Notes: generated from the letters alone by a model not told the origin. 64,000 nucleotides of DNA from Flavobacterium sp. SM15 (GCF_022012335.1 NZ_JAKLTO010000004.1:1-64000); one strand, 5' to 3'. Shown: positions 42,524 to 52,353, counted from the stretch's first letter. Numbers and translations: made by a program.

Positions 42524-44566
42524 ATGAAGTATTTATTCCTTCTGATAAGCTCCATAGCACTTGCTCAACAAACTAAGAAAGTTGATTTTATTTCGATGCA
42601 GGCATATCTTACTCCTAATGCGATAGAGAAATCCATTGGCGGAAAAGTGGTTTATGATTTTGTGGTTAAATCGAAAATCGATACTATTAAAATCGATGCG
42701 GTTAAGATGGAGTTTTCCGAAGTCAAGATTAATGGCAAGCAAGTAAATTTTAAGAATTCCGGTAAATCATTAAACTTGTTTAAAGGTTATAAGAAAGGGA
42801 AAAATAAACTTGAATTTACCTATTCCGCAAAACCAAAACAAACCATGTATTTTGTTGACGATCAGATTTGGACCCAAGGGCAGGGGAAATACACCAGCCA
42901 TTGGCTCCCGAGTTTTGATGATGTGAACGAGAAAGTGATTTTTGCTGTTTCTGTTTGTTATGATGAAAATTTTACGGTACTCACAAATGGTAAATTTGTA
43001 AAAGGTGCGCTTTTAGATTCTTGCCAAGTTTGGTATTATGAAATGCAAAAACCGATGAGTTCTTATTTGGTTATGCTTGCCATCGGGAAATTCACAAAAC
43101 AAACCGAAATTACAAAATCAGGAACACCTTTAGAATTCTATCTGAAAAAGGAAGACAAAGACAAATTCGCCACAACCTACAAATATTCCAAAGAGATTTT
43201 CGACTTTTTTGAACAGGAAATAGGCGTGAAGTATCCTTGGGAAATCTACCGCCAAGTTCCGGTGATGGATTTTTTGTATGCCGGAATGGAAAACACGACG
43301 TCAACCATTTTTGCTCAGGATTTTGTGGTAGATGAAATCGGATTTAATGACAGAACCTATACTAATGTAAACGCTCACGAATTAGCGCATCAGTGGTTTG
43401 GAGATTTGGTAACGGCGCAATCTTCCAAACACCATTGGTTGCAGGAAGGCTTTGCTACTTATTATGCTTTATTGGCGGAAAAGGAATTGTTTGGGGAAGA
43501 TCATTTCAATTACGAATTATATCAAACGGCAGAAACATTGCAACGAGCTTCAAAAACAGACACGATTCCCTTGATGAATGAAAAGGCGAGTTCGCTTACC
43601 TTTTATCAGAAAGGCGCTTGGGCTTTGCATTATTTACGCGAAAATATTGGAGCCGATAATTTCAGGAAAGCAGTTAAAAATTATTTGATTAAGTATAGTT
43701 TCCAAAACGTCAATACCGATAATTTCCTTGATGAGGTTAAAAAGGTTTCCAATTTCGATACGGAAGCTTTTAAGAAAAACTGGCTGGAGCAAAAAGGTTT
43801 TGAGGTTCAGCAAGCATTGACAATTCTTGAAAAGAACAAATTTATCAAAGAGTATTTAGCACTCACAGAACTTTATGACAAACCCTTAGCTGAAAAAAAG
43901 AATCAGTTTGAAGCGATTTTAAAATCGGATGGTTTTTATCCTTTAAAAGAAGAAGTCGTTTATCAATTGCAGCAAGTTCCTTTTAAACAAAAAAAAGAAA
44001 TGCTTTTACTGGCTTTGCAAACCAATAATTTAAAAGTAAGACAAGCTGTTGCCAAAAGTTTAAAAGAAATTCCCGTTGAATTCAAATCGGAGTATGAAAC
44101 ACTATTAAATGATGCTTCTTATGAAACCAAAGAAACGTCTTTAAAATATTTATGGGCTCATTTTCCAGACGATAGAATTAATCTTCTGAACAAAACTAAT
44201 GGTTGGGTTGGTTTCTCCGACAGAAGCACTAGAATCGTATGGTTAACTTTAGCTTTAGCAACAAAAGAGTATAAAACCGATGAAAAACTTGCTTATTACG
44301 ATGAGCTATTAGGTTATTCGACACCAAAATTTGAAGCAAATACCAGACAAAATGCAATTATCAATTTATTGTTTCTAAACAAAATGGATAAAAACGTTTT
44401 GCCCAATCTTATCAATGGATTGGTGCATCATAAATGGCAGTTTGTGAAATTCTGTAGAGAAAAAATCAGGGAACTGATTAAACAGGAAGTATTTAAAAAG
44501 TATTTTGAAGAAGTTTTGCCTACACTACCTGAGAATGAAAAATCACAATTAAAGAAATTATTGTAA
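42524..44566 (+). CDS. M1 family zinc aminopeptidase, exported
   Basis: This 680-residue metallopeptidase has a short signal peptide (KYLFLLISSIALAQ). The zinc site is HELAH at residues 285-289 with the third ligand E308 in EGFATYY, the exact HExxH-x18-E spacing. The exopeptidase motif is GMEN in YAGMENTTST. A C-terminal helical region follows. It should trim N-terminal residues from peptides in the periplasm or at the surface. It is divergent from the DUF71 operon and precedes a broken lipoprotein gene. Confidence 0.93.
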   Translation: MKYLFLLISSIALAQQTKKVDFISMQAYLTPNAIEKSIGGKVVYDFVVKSKIDTIKIDAVKMEFSEVKINGKQVNFKNSGKSLNLFKGYKKGKNKLEFTYSAKPKQTMYFVDDQIWTQGQGKYTSHWLPSFDDVNEKVIFAVSVCYDENFTVLTNGKFVKGALLDSCQVWYYEMQKPMSSYLVMLAIGKFTKQTEITKSGTPLEFYLKKEDKDKFATTYKYSKEIFDFFEQEIGVKYPWEIYRQVPVMDFLYAGMENTTSTIFAQDFVVDEIGFNDRTYTNVNAHELAHQWFGDLVTAQSSKHHWLQEGFATYYALLAEKELFGEDHFNYELYQTAETLQRASKTDTIPLMNEKASSLTFYQKGAWALHYLRENIGADNFRKAVKNYLIKYSFQNVNTDNFLDEVKKVSNFDTEAFKKNWLEQKGFEVQQALTILEKNKFIKEYLALTELYDKPLAEKKNQFEAILKSDGFYPLKEEVVYQLQQVPFKQKKEMLLLALQTNNLKVRQAVAKSLKEIPVEFKSEYETLLNDASYETKETSLKYLWAHFPDDRINLLNKTNGWVGFSDRSTRIVWLTLALATKEYKTDEKLAYYDELLGYSTPKFEANTRQNAIINLLFLNKMDKNVLPNLINGLVHHKWQFVKFCREKIRELIKQEVFKKYFEEVLPTLPENEKSQLKKLL

Positions 44567-44604
44567 GATATTTTTTGCTAGTGTAATAGAGTTTGTTTTT
44601 TTAA

Positions 44605-44612
44605 TATTTTTG
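44605..44612 (+). promoter_or_regulatory. -7 element of the broken lipoprotein gene
   Basis: TATTTTTG is a full -7 match 19 nt before the decayed ATG, so the promoter seems intact although the gene is not. Confidence 0.5.
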
Positions 44613-44631
44613 AGATAATTAAACTCCTTAT

Positions 44632-46402
44632 ATGAAAAAATCTCTTTTATAATTAGTGCTTTTTTTATTGTTCCTAATTACTTTGAGCTGTAATTCGAAT
44701 GATGATAATTCTGAGAATAATAATTTGAATGAAGATTTTAAGGAAAATTTTGGAAATTAGATTTCACGCGATTTTATTGGAGAGGTTGTAGATGAAGCTA
44801 ATCACCCAATTCAAGGAGTGTCAGTTAAAATTGGTACTAATACAGTACAAACTGATGCGAATGGTGTTTTCATTATCAATGGAGCTGATGTTTATGAAAA
44901 TTTTGCATACATAATCACGAAAAAATCAGGATATATTGATGGTTCAAGAGCATTGATTCCAACTGATGGAAAGAACAAGGTAAAAATCATGATGATTACC
45001 AATGTGCCTGTGCAAACAGTTCAATCCGGAACAACCAGCGAAGTAACTTTACCAAACGGAACCAAAGTAAATTTTGATGGAGCATTTCAAGATGAAAACG
45101 GGAACGCTTATTCGGGAACAGTTCAGGTTTTTATGTATCACTTGGAGTCATCCAATGGAAATTTAAGTAGTTTGATGCCGGGAATGCTTTATGCTCAAGA
45201 TAAAGACGGAAATGAAAAAATACTGGAAACTTATGGTATGATGAATGTGGAATTAAAAGGAGCATCAGGGCAGAAACTTCAAATAGCAAATGGTCATACA
45301 GCTCAAATCACTATGGATATTGACGATGCACAACTATCCAACGCACCTACTACTATTCCATTATGGCATTTTGATGAGGTAAATGGCTATTGGAAAGAAG
45401 AAGGAAGTGCTCAAAAAGTTGGAAGTAATTATGTTGGAAGAGTTTCCCATTTTTTCATGGTGGAATTGTGATGCTCAATTTCCAACAGTTTCATTAACCG
45501 TAAATGTTTTTGATGCCAGTCGTAACCAGTTGCCTTATGTAAGCGTTCAATTAATTCGAAATAATTCTACTAATCCGGTTATTTCACAAGCGGATGATCA
45601 TGGTCAAGTATCTGGATTAATACCTTCAAATGAAGTATTGACAATGAAAATAATTGATTTGTGTTCAAATGTGGTTTACACATCTACAATTGGACCTTTT
45701 TCATCAGATACTACCATCAATATTGTACTAGATAATGTCATGCCAACTAATGTTGTTGGAAATTTGGTTAAATGTGATAAATCTAAAGTTACTAATGGAT
45801 ATGTGAAGCTCGTTAACGGAAATCAGTCATTGATTTGTAATGTTACAGATGGGAATTTTAATTTTAGAACATTAGTTTGTAATGCAAACAATAATTTTAG
45901 TTTGATCGGATTTGATATAGAAGGCATGCAGACTACCGGAGATTTAAATTATTCTTTCTCATCTGCTGTCACTAATCTAGGTGATATCCCAGCTTGTAAT
46001 TCTGTAACAGAATTTATTTCATACAAAGTTAATAATGACCCGGTTTGTTATATTTTTAATAATATCGATTCTCACGTGGGAAGTTACAATCCCTTATATA
46101 TTCAGGGCAATTCTGGATTATTCAATCAGCCAGGTGTTTCAATTTATGGTAATTCAACAAATGTTGGTACTTACTCACTCCCAAATACTGCAATAGGTAT
46201 TGGCTTTAGACGTGTTCAAGGTAATATTGTAAACGGATATAGTATAAGTTCATCTACCGGAGCCCAAACCTGTATTATTAAAATAAATAAATACGGGGCT
46301 GTTGGTGATTATATTGATATTGCATTTTCTGGATCATCAACGCTTGGTGGTGGTGAACCCCTAGTTATTTCTGGAGTTGCACATATTATTAGAGACAATT
46401 AG
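44632..46402 (+). pseudogene. broken lipoprotein gene with carboxypeptidase-regulatory-like domain
   Basis: One ancestral gene can be followed through three lesions. ATG 44632 starts MKKSLL and is cut by TAA at 44650-44652. The same frame continues as a lipoprotein signal (LFLLFLITLSC) to TAG at 44758-44760, then as a carboxypeptidase-regulatory-like domain (GEVVDEANHPIQGVSVKIG). At a run of six T (45450-45455) the frame shifts: removing one T turns VSHFFMVEL-stop into VSHFSWWNCDA, which joins the second open frame to its stop at 46402. Restored, it would be a surface lipoprotein of roughly 590 residues. The remaining frame is long and clean, so decay is recent, or the lesions are sequencing errors. 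Confidence 0.8.
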
Positions 46403-46410
46403 TACTAAAA

Positions 46411-46437
46411 AAGCCCTGAAATTCAGGGCTTTTTTTT
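46411..46437. terminator. bidirectional terminator
   Basis: AAGCCCTGA-AAT-TCAGGGCTT with A and T runs on the two sides. It serves the broken lipoprotein gene and the convergent 172-residue gene. Confidence 0.92.
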
Positions 46438-46954
46438 ATCCGATAATTTCGGTTATTTCGTTTTTGATAAAAGACAAGGCTAAAACAGTAGGAGATTGTG
46501 CTTCCATTAAATCGGTTAAGATCATTTCTCGAAGTTTATCTGCGTTTTCTGCTTTCAATGTTGTTTTTCTGATGGTTTGAATGATCGTGTTTTTTGCAGT
46601 CAGGATAACATTCCAGCATTCGTCAGTTAAGTAAACCTGTTGCGTTAAATTGTGCTCGAATTCCTGTTCGATATGACGGATTAACAGCGCTTCATAATCA
46701 TTTTTATCAGTAGAAAGCGGTGCGATCCTAACCAACAATTTACCCGGATTAATGCGTTCCAAAAATAAAGCCATGCGCTCATAAGCCTGTAAACGCAAGG
46801 GAAGCGCATTTTTCTGAGCGTCTTTGTGAAGCAGAAAACGTCTTCTTCCATCTTCATTTTTCAAATAGGCGTTAAAAAAGTAATAGGCAACTCCACCCGT
46901 GATTAAAGAAGGTAAAGTATAAGCCGCTATATCAATAAGTTTTGAGTAATCCAT
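46436..46954 (-). CDS. membrane-anchored protein of unknown function (possibly DUF7935)
   Basis: This 172-residue protein has one N-terminal hydrophobic segment (YTLPSLITGGVAYYFF, about residues 12-27) and a mostly helical cytosolic remainder with LPLRLQAYERMALFLERINPGKLLVR. From memory it matches a protein conserved across Flavobacteriaceae that is classed as DUF7935; the name is not certain. It stands alone, converging on the broken lipoprotein gene with a shared terminator. Confidence 0.7.
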   Translation of the reverse strand: MDYSKLIDIAAYTLPSLITGGVAYYFFNAYLKNEDGRRRFLLHKDAQKNALPLRLQAYERMALFLERINPGKLLVRIAPLSTDKNDYEALLIRHIEQEFEHNLTQQVYLTDECWNVILTAKNTIIQTIRKTTLKAENADKLREMILTDLMEAQSPTVLALSFIKNEITEIIG

Positions 46955-46994
46955 AATAATTTAATTTTTACAAAAATAAAAATATAATGTTCAG

Positions 46995-47027
46995 TTGAAA
47001 ATACTGTAAGCTTTTTATTTATTTTTG
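46995..47027 (+). promoter_or_regulatory. promoter of the carboxypeptidase-regulatory-like gene
   Basis: TTG (46995-46997), 22 nt, then TATTTTTG (47020-47027), 21 nt before the chosen ATG. The leader would be only about 15 nt. Confidence 0.7.
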
Positions 47028-47048
47028 TTTTGCTCTAAATACGATTTT

Positions 47049-48224
47049 ATGAAGAAACTTCTATTTTTCTTACTGTTACTTATTCCGATCAGTGTGTTTT
47101 CTCAAAACACGGAAATCGTAGTTAAATTGTTGGATAAGGAAAATAATACACCGGTAGAAGGAGCTTCCATAACGGTTTTACCATCAAAGCAGGGTTTGGT
47201 AAGTAACTCGGAAGGTGTTTTTAAGCTTTTCACCAAAAAACCTGTCCGTCTTCAAATTTCACACGCTTCCTTTGAAACACTTATTGTTAATACTTCAAGC
47301 CTAACGGAGAAAGAAAACATCATTTATCTTGATCGCACCAATAAATTTCTGGAAGAGGTTATTGTTACTAAAAACCATCCGCAGGAAATTTTGAAAAAAG
47401 TAGTGAAAACATCCATTGAAAATTTAACCGTTCCTGTAAATTTGAAAGTGTACACCCGAGAGTTTTTTAAGAAGAACGATAAGTATACTTCGTTTAACGA
47501 TGGGCTTCTTAATTTTTGCATACAAGGCAATCCTAAGAACGTTAAGACCGATATCCTTGTGGAGCAAAACCGTTTTTACGGCTTATTAAATGAAGACTTT
47601 CAAAAGAAAATGCCTTTAGGTTATAATCTGAACGATTTGATTAATAATTACTACGAATTCAGGTATTTGAACCGCGTTATAGAATCTTCTGCCCGTAAGA
47701 AATACGATTATGAAATCAAGACTTTTCCGGGAAACCGTGACTGGTATATGATGAAAATTTATCCGCTGAAAGATGTTGAGGAATATCTTGCGGATTTTAC
47801 AATCGTGTATGACTATCAGAAAAACATCATTATTGAAATTCATTCTGCCATTTCAGAAGAACGTTACGATTATGCCAATACAACAGATTTTAACGTTGTA
47901 AAAGGAAAAATTTACCATTCGATTTTTAATGCCGTTTATAAGTACGACGGGAAAGATTATTATTTGTCAAGTTCCAACGAAGAAATTGGTTTTTCAAGAA
48001 ACACCAAGAAAAAAGAAACAGAGCGTATCGAAGTAAAGAATTATTTTGTGACCACCCAATTCGATAAAAAAATGGTTCCTTATGATAAAGACGATGTGTA
48101 TAAAGACCAATCCCTTAACAACAAGCGAAATAGCATCATAACCAATTATTGGGAAATGGATTCCGGCTTAACTTTAACAGACGATGAACGAAAGATAATT
48201 GAAGATTTGGCCACGAAACTTTAA
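47049..48224 (+). CDS. exported protein with N-terminal carboxypeptidase-regulatory-like domain
   Basis: This 391-residue protein has a signal peptide (KKLLFFLLLLIPISVFSQ), then a CarboxypepD_reg-like beta-sandwich (about 24-100, VVKLLDKENNTPVEGASITVLPS) ending in the LEEVIVT motif often seen before TonB-dependent barrels. There is no barrel here; the remaining 280 residues form a soluble-looking beta-rich domain with many aromatic residues. ATG 47049 is preferred because the longer frame begins at the -7 element. It may bind at the outer membrane surface or periplasm. Function unknown. A similar protein is encoded at 57.1-58.6 kb. Confidence 0.78.
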   Translation: MKKLLFFLLLLIPISVFSQNTEIVVKLLDKENNTPVEGASITVLPSKQGLVSNSEGVFKLFTKKPVRLQISHASFETLIVNTSSLTEKENIIYLDRTNKFLEEVIVTKNHPQEILKKVVKTSIENLTVPVNLKVYTREFFKKNDKYTSFNDGLLNFCIQGNPKNVKTDILVEQNRFYGLLNEDFQKKMPLGYNLNDLINNYYEFRYLNRVIESSARKKYDYEIKTFPGNRDWYMMKIYPLKDVEEYLADFTIVYDYQKNIIIEIHSAISEERYDYANTTDFNVVKGKIYHSIFNAVYKYDGKDYYLSSSNEEIGFSRNTKKKETERIEVKNYFVTTQFDKKMVPYDKDDVYKDQSLNNKRNSIITNYWEMDSGLTLTDDERKIIEDLATKL

Positions 48225-48239
48225 TTAAAACGATAATAA

Positions 48240-48268
48240 GGCATTCAGGATTTGAATGTCTTTTTTTT
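48240..48268 (+). terminator. intrinsic terminator
   Basis: GGCATTCA-GGATT-TGAATGTC then eight T. Confidence 0.87.
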
Positions 48269-48281
48269 ATGGCTATTTTTG
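48251..48281 (+). promoter_or_regulatory. promoter of uvrD
   Basis: TTTG (48251-48254), 19 nt, then TATTTTTG (48274-48281). The -33 element lies inside the preceding terminator hairpin, so terminator and promoter overlap. Confidence 0.65.
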
Positions 48282-48342
48282 TTGCTTTGAATTCAGAATT
48301 ATACCTTAATAAGATATTTTACGAGTGGCTACAAAAGATCAA

Positions 48343-50673
48343 ATGCAGCAGATAATCAACCAGCTTAACGAGGCACAACGCGCTCCGGTTTTACAGAAAG
48401 ACGGTCCAATGATAGTAATCGCGGGAGCCGGTTCCGGAAAAACGCGTGTACTTACCGTTCGTATTGCCAATTTAATTCATCAGAATGTAGATGCGTTCAA
48501 TATTCTTGCGTTAACCTTTACCAATAAAGCAGCACGTGAGATGAAAAAACGTATTACCGACATTGTTGGTGCCGAAGCCAAAAATCTTTGGATGGGGACC
48601 TTTCACTCGGTATTTGCGAAAATTTTACGAATTGAAGCTGATAAATTGGGGTATCCGAGCAATTTTACCATTTATGATGCTCAGGATTCCGTTCGTTTGA
48701 TTGGTCAGATAATCAAGGAGATGCAGTTGGATAAGGATATTTACAAGCCGAAGCAGGTTTTCGGACGTATTTCCTCGTATAAAAATAGTTTGATTACGGT
48801 AAAAGCCTATTTCAACAATCCCGAATTAATTGAAGCCGATGCGATGAGCAAAAAGCCGCGTATGGGTGAAATCTACCAAAATTATGTGGAACGTTGTTTC
48901 AAATCCGGAGCAATGGATTTTGATGATTTGCTGCTGAAAACCAATGAGTTATTAAATCGTTTTCCGGATGTTTTGGCCAAGTACCAGGACCGATTCCGTT
49001 ATATTTTGGTGGATGAGTATCAGGATACGAACCATTCGCAATATTTAATTGTTCGCGCACTTTCCGACCGTTTTCAGAATATTTGTGTAGTTGGAGATGA
49101 TGCGCAGAGTATTTATGCTTTCCGTGGGGCAAACATCAACAATATTCTGAATTTCCAAAAGGATTACGATAATGTGCAAACTTATCGTCTGGAACAAAAT
49201 TACCGTTCCACTAAAAATATTGTGGAAGCAGCCAATACCATTATTGATAAGAATAAAGTAAAGCTTGATAAAGTAGTTTGGACTGCCAACGATTTCGGCC
49301 CGAAAATCAAAATCCATCGCAGTATAACCGATGGTGAAGAAGGACGTTTCATCGCCTCAACCATTTTCGAAGAGAAGATGCAGCAGCAAATGCACAACGG
49401 TCAGTTTGCGGTTTTATACAGAACCAACGCACAATCGCGTGCTATTGAAGATGCACTTCGTAAACGCGATATTCCATATCGTATTTATGGAGGGTTATCG
49501 TTCTATCAACGTAAGGAAATCAAAGACGTTTTGTGTTACCTTCGTTTGGTTATCAATCCTAAAGACGAAGAAGCACTGGTTCGTGTCATTAATTATCCCG
49601 CAAGAGGAATTGGAGATACGACCGTTGAAAAGCTTACAGTAGCAGCGAATCACTACAAACGTTCCATTTTCGAAGTAATGGAACATATTGATAAAATCGA
49701 TTTAAAACTGAATTCCGGTACTAAGAATAAGTTACAGGATTTCGTGACCATGATTAAGAGTTTTCAAATCATAAATGAAAATCAGGATGCTTTTTACCTA
49801 ACGGATCATGTTACCAAGAAAACGGGTTTGATTCAGGAGCTTAAAAAAGACGGGACACCGGAAGGAATTGCCCGTATCGAAAACATCGAAGAGCTTTTAA
49901 ACGGTATCAAAGACTTTACAGAAGGTCAGAAAGAAGTAGACGGAGCACGCGGTGCGTTATCAGAATTCCTTGAAGATGTTGCTTTGGCCACAGATTTGGA
50001 TAATGATACCGGTGACGACGATAGAGTGGCGTTAATGACCATTCACTTGGCTAAAGGACTGGAATTCCCGACCGTATTTATTGTTGGTATGGAGGAAGAT
50101 TTGTTTCCGAGCGCGATGAGTATGAATACGCGAAGCGAACTCGAAGAAGAACGTCGTTTGTTTTACGTGGCATTAACCCGTGCCGAGCATCAGGCGTATT
50201 TAACTTATGCGCAGTCGCGTTACCGCTGGGGGAAATTGGTAGACAGTGAGCCTTCCCGTTTTATTGAAGAAATCGATCCGCAGTATTTGGAATACTTAAC
50301 ACCAGTGGAAACCAATTACCGTTATAAACCAATTATTAACACTGATATTTTTGGCGATGTGGATAAATCAAAATTGCGTTTATCAAAACCGGTAGCTGGG
50401 ACACCACCAAAATACATTACGGATAATGAGCCGAGTCCAAGTATGAATATCCGCAGGTTGAAGCCGGTTTCGGGTACATCATCAAATAATAAAACAAATT
50501 TGTTCGATTCGAATTTAGCCGTTGGAAATATCGTTATGCACGAGCGTTTTGGAAAAGGTGAGATTCTGAATCTTGAAGGAGCAGGAGCAGACAAGAAAGC
50601 GGAAATTAAGTTTGATGTTGGTGGAATTAAGAAACTGTTGCTTCGTTTTGCTAAGTTGGATGTGATTGGGTAA
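48343..50673 (+). CDS. uvrD: UvrD/PcrA-type ATP-dependent DNA helicase
   Basis: This 776-residue superfamily 1 helicase acts in nucleotide excision and mismatch repair. Visible motifs are Q-motif LNEAQRAPV, Walker A AGAGSGKT, FTNKAAREM, Walker B VDEYQDTN, GDDAQSIYAFRGA, YRST, and the late YVALTRAEHQ. The C-terminal Tudor-like tail reads VMHERFGKGEI, as in PcrA. ATG 48343 (MQQIINQLNEAQRAPV) gives the usual flavobacterial start; a GTG at 48325 would add six residues. The gene following it overlaps slightly if its first possible start is used. Confidence 0.95.
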   Translation: MQQIINQLNEAQRAPVLQKDGPMIVIAGAGSGKTRVLTVRIANLIHQNVDAFNILALTFTNKAAREMKKRITDIVGAEAKNLWMGTFHSVFAKILRIEADKLGYPSNFTIYDAQDSVRLIGQIIKEMQLDKDIYKPKQVFGRISSYKNSLITVKAYFNNPELIEADAMSKKPRMGEIYQNYVERCFKSGAMDFDDLLLKTNELLNRFPDVLAKYQDRFRYILVDEYQDTNHSQYLIVRALSDRFQNICVVGDDAQSIYAFRGANINNILNFQKDYDNVQTYRLEQNYRSTKNIVEAANTIIDKNKVKLDKVVWTANDFGPKIKIHRSITDGEEGRFIASTIFEEKMQQQMHNGQFAVLYRTNAQSRAIEDALRKRDIPYRIYGGLSFYQRKEIKDVLCYLRLVINPKDEEALVRVINYPARGIGDTTVEKLTVAANHYKRSIFEVMEHIDKIDLKLNSGTKNKLQDFVTMIKSFQIINENQDAFYLTDHVTKKTGLIQELKKDGTPEGIARIENIEELLNGIKDFTEGQKEVDGARGALSEFLEDVALATDLDNDTGDDDRVALMTIHLAKGLEFPTVFIVGMEEDLFPSAMSMNTRSELEEERRLFYVALTRAEHQAYLTYAQSRYRWGKLVDSEPSRFIEEIDPQYLEYLTPVETNYRYKPIINTDIFGDVDKSKLRLSKPVAGTPPKYITDNEPSPSMNIRRLKPVSGTSSNNKTNLFDSNLAVGNIVMHERFGKGEILNLEGAGADKKAEIKFDVGGIKKLLLRFAKLDVIG

Positions 50674-50677
50674 GAAT

Positions 50678-51253
50678 ATGAAATTTAATGAGATATCTTT
50701 TTTGCTATTTCTTGTTTTTTTAGTTTCATGCAATAACAGCAATACTTCAAAGCGAACCAATGTATTAATTAAAAACGAGAATAATCAAGATGTAAAAGTT
50801 CCCTTAAGGAATGATTTTGAAAATCAATTATTTATTACCGCCACAAGCTTGGATGATAATGGTGATTTGGAATTAGGCTGTGACTGCTGTTCAAGTAATT
50901 TTTATTTCATTGATAAAAGTAAATTTATCGAGGTTGCTTATTGTTTGCACGAAGATTCTTATTTAAAAGGAAATTATGAGATTGTAAAAGATGGGGTAAT
51001 GCTACGCTATGATCAGGAGTATTTAAACATCGAAACGAATTTAGAAATAAATCCTGATTCGACAGAAACGTGGAAAAATAAGTATATTTATAGAAAAAGT
51101 GACGGCGAAGGAAAGGTGTCTTGGAAAAAAAATAAATCAAATTCTATTTTTAAAACGTCGTTTGGTGAATATGCACGAATTGATAATTCTAAAACTGAAT
51201 TTTTGAAAAGAATTTCAGCTGACAGTAAGGTTAAAACTTTTTTGAGAATGTAA
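50678..51253 (+). CDS. lipoprotein of unknown function
   Basis: I do not recognise a family for this 191-residue protein. It has a clear lipoprotein signal with lipobox LVSC (C18), followed by an Asn/Ser/Thr-rich linker. A CDCC motif near residue 70 is unusual and could bind metal or form disulfides. It starts 4 nt after the uvrD stop, so it is probably co-transcribed with uvrD. The higher AT content and plainer codon use suggest a poorly conserved accessory gene. Confidence 0.7.
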   Translation: MKFNEISFLLFLVFLVSCNNSNTSKRTNVLIKNENNQDVKVPLRNDFENQLFITATSLDDNGDLELGCDCCSSNFYFIDKSKFIEVAYCLHEDSYLKGNYEIVKDGVMLRYDQEYLNIETNLEINPDSTETWKNKYIYRKSDGEGKVSWKKNKSNSIFKTSFGEYARIDNSKTEFLKRISADSKVKTFLRM

Positions 51254-51277
51254 TTATTAACTTTAGAGATAGTACAA

Positions 51278-51898
51278 ATGGCACAATTCATAAAAATATA
51301 TCCGGAAAACCCCAACGAAAAAGAAATTGCCAAAGTAGTAAAAACACTTCGTGATGGAGGTTTAATCATTTATCCGACCGATACGGTTTACGGGTTAGGT
51401 TGTGATATTACCAATACCAAAGCTTTAGAACGCATTGCTAAAATTAAAGGCGTGAAGTTAGAAAAAGCGAATTTCTCTTTCGTTTGCCATGATTTGAGCA
51501 ATCTTTCGGATTATGTGAAACAGATTGATACTTCAACGTTTAAAATCCTGAAACGAGCCTTGCCGGGGCCATATACTTTCATTCTTCCAGGGAACAATAA
51601 TCTTCCTAAAGAATTTAAGAAGAAAACCACAGTTGGTATTCGTGTGCCTGATAATAATATTGTATTGGAGATTGTTCGTCAGCTAGGAAATCCGATTGTT
51701 ACGACTTCTATACATGACGATGATGAGATTTTAGAATATTCCACAGATCCGGAACTGATTTTCGAAAAGTGGCAAAACCTTGTAGATTTGGTTATTGATG
51801 GAGGTTATGGAGATAACGAAGCTTCCACCATAATTGATTTGTCTGAAGGGGAACCAGTTGTTGTTCGTGAAGGTAAAGGGAGTTTGGATATTCTTTAA
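51278..51898 (+). CDS. Sua5/YciO/YrdC/YwlC family protein, YciO-type
   Basis: This 206-residue protein has the YrdC fold (YPTDTVYGLGCDITN near residue 33) and would usually be named L-threonylcarbamoyladenylate synthase, which makes the precursor of t6A in tRNA. However, the region NFSFVCHDLSNLSDYVKQ and the loop TTSIHDDDE look like the YciO branch: the SxN motif of true TsaC/Sua5 (SAN) is SIH here. YciO proteins have been reported as weak or non-TsaC enzymes. The role in t6A synthesis is therefore less certain than the family name implies. It follows the lipoprotein gene by 24 nt. Confidence 0.85.
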   Translation: MAQFIKIYPENPNEKEIAKVVKTLRDGGLIIYPTDTVYGLGCDITNTKALERIAKIKGVKLEKANFSFVCHDLSNLSDYVKQIDTSTFKILKRALPGPYTFILPGNNNLPKEFKKKTTVGIRVPDNNIVLEIVRQLGNPIVTTSIHDDDEILEYSTDPELIFEKWQNLVDLVIDGGYGDNEASTIIDLSEGEPVVVREGKGSLDIL

Positions 51899-51919
51899 TT
51901 GCAATCACATAATAAATCT

Positions 51920-52305
51920 ATGCTCACATTCAACAAAAAGTATTTTGGCTTAGCAATTTTCATTTTTTTTGTTGAGGTTTTTATAGCACTTTTTATTGAT
52001 GACAACTTCGTAAGGCCTTATCTGGGTGATGTTTTGGTAGTGATTTTGATTTATTGTTTTTTGAAATCCTTTCTTAAATTATCAGTTCTACCTGCGGCTT
52101 TAATGGTATTGATGTTTTCTTTCACAATTGAATTTCTTCAGTTTTTAAATGTTGTAGAAAGGCTTCATTTAGAAAAATCAAAATTGGCCAGAATTGTTAT
52201 CGGTACTTCTTTTTCCTGGGGGATTTGTTGATGTACACAGCAGGAATTGTAATTGTTGTTGTCATTGAAAAACTAATGCTCAAAAGAGAATTAAAGATGA
52301 TATAA
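51920..52305 (+). pseudogene. DUF2809-like membrane protein gene with frameshift
   Basis: The first frame starts MLTFNKKYFGLAIF and encodes three hydrophobic segments, then stops at TSFSWGIC. One extra G in the five-G run at 52218-52222 would give TSFSWGDLLMYTAGIVIVVVIEK and run to TAA at 52303-52305, the expected DUF2809 ending. The gene therefore carries a one-base deletion, real or from sequencing. It starts 22 nt after the YciO-type gene. Intact, it would encode about 128 residues with four membrane segments. Confidence 0.75.
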
Positions 52306-52310
52306 AAAAC

Positions 52311-52340
52311 AGCGCCTCGATTTTTCAAGGCGCTTTTTTT
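52311..52340 (+). terminator. intrinsic terminator
   Basis: AGCGCCT pairs with AGGCGCT around a 10-nt loop, then a T run. Confidence 0.9.
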
Positions 52341-52353
52341 ATTTATTATGAAA

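Noticed and set aside
44818-46402. Two separate genes (44818-45471 and 45383-46402)
   Set aside because: They are pieces of one frame-shifted gene: the protein continues in register when one T of the six-T run is removed, and neither piece has its own start context.
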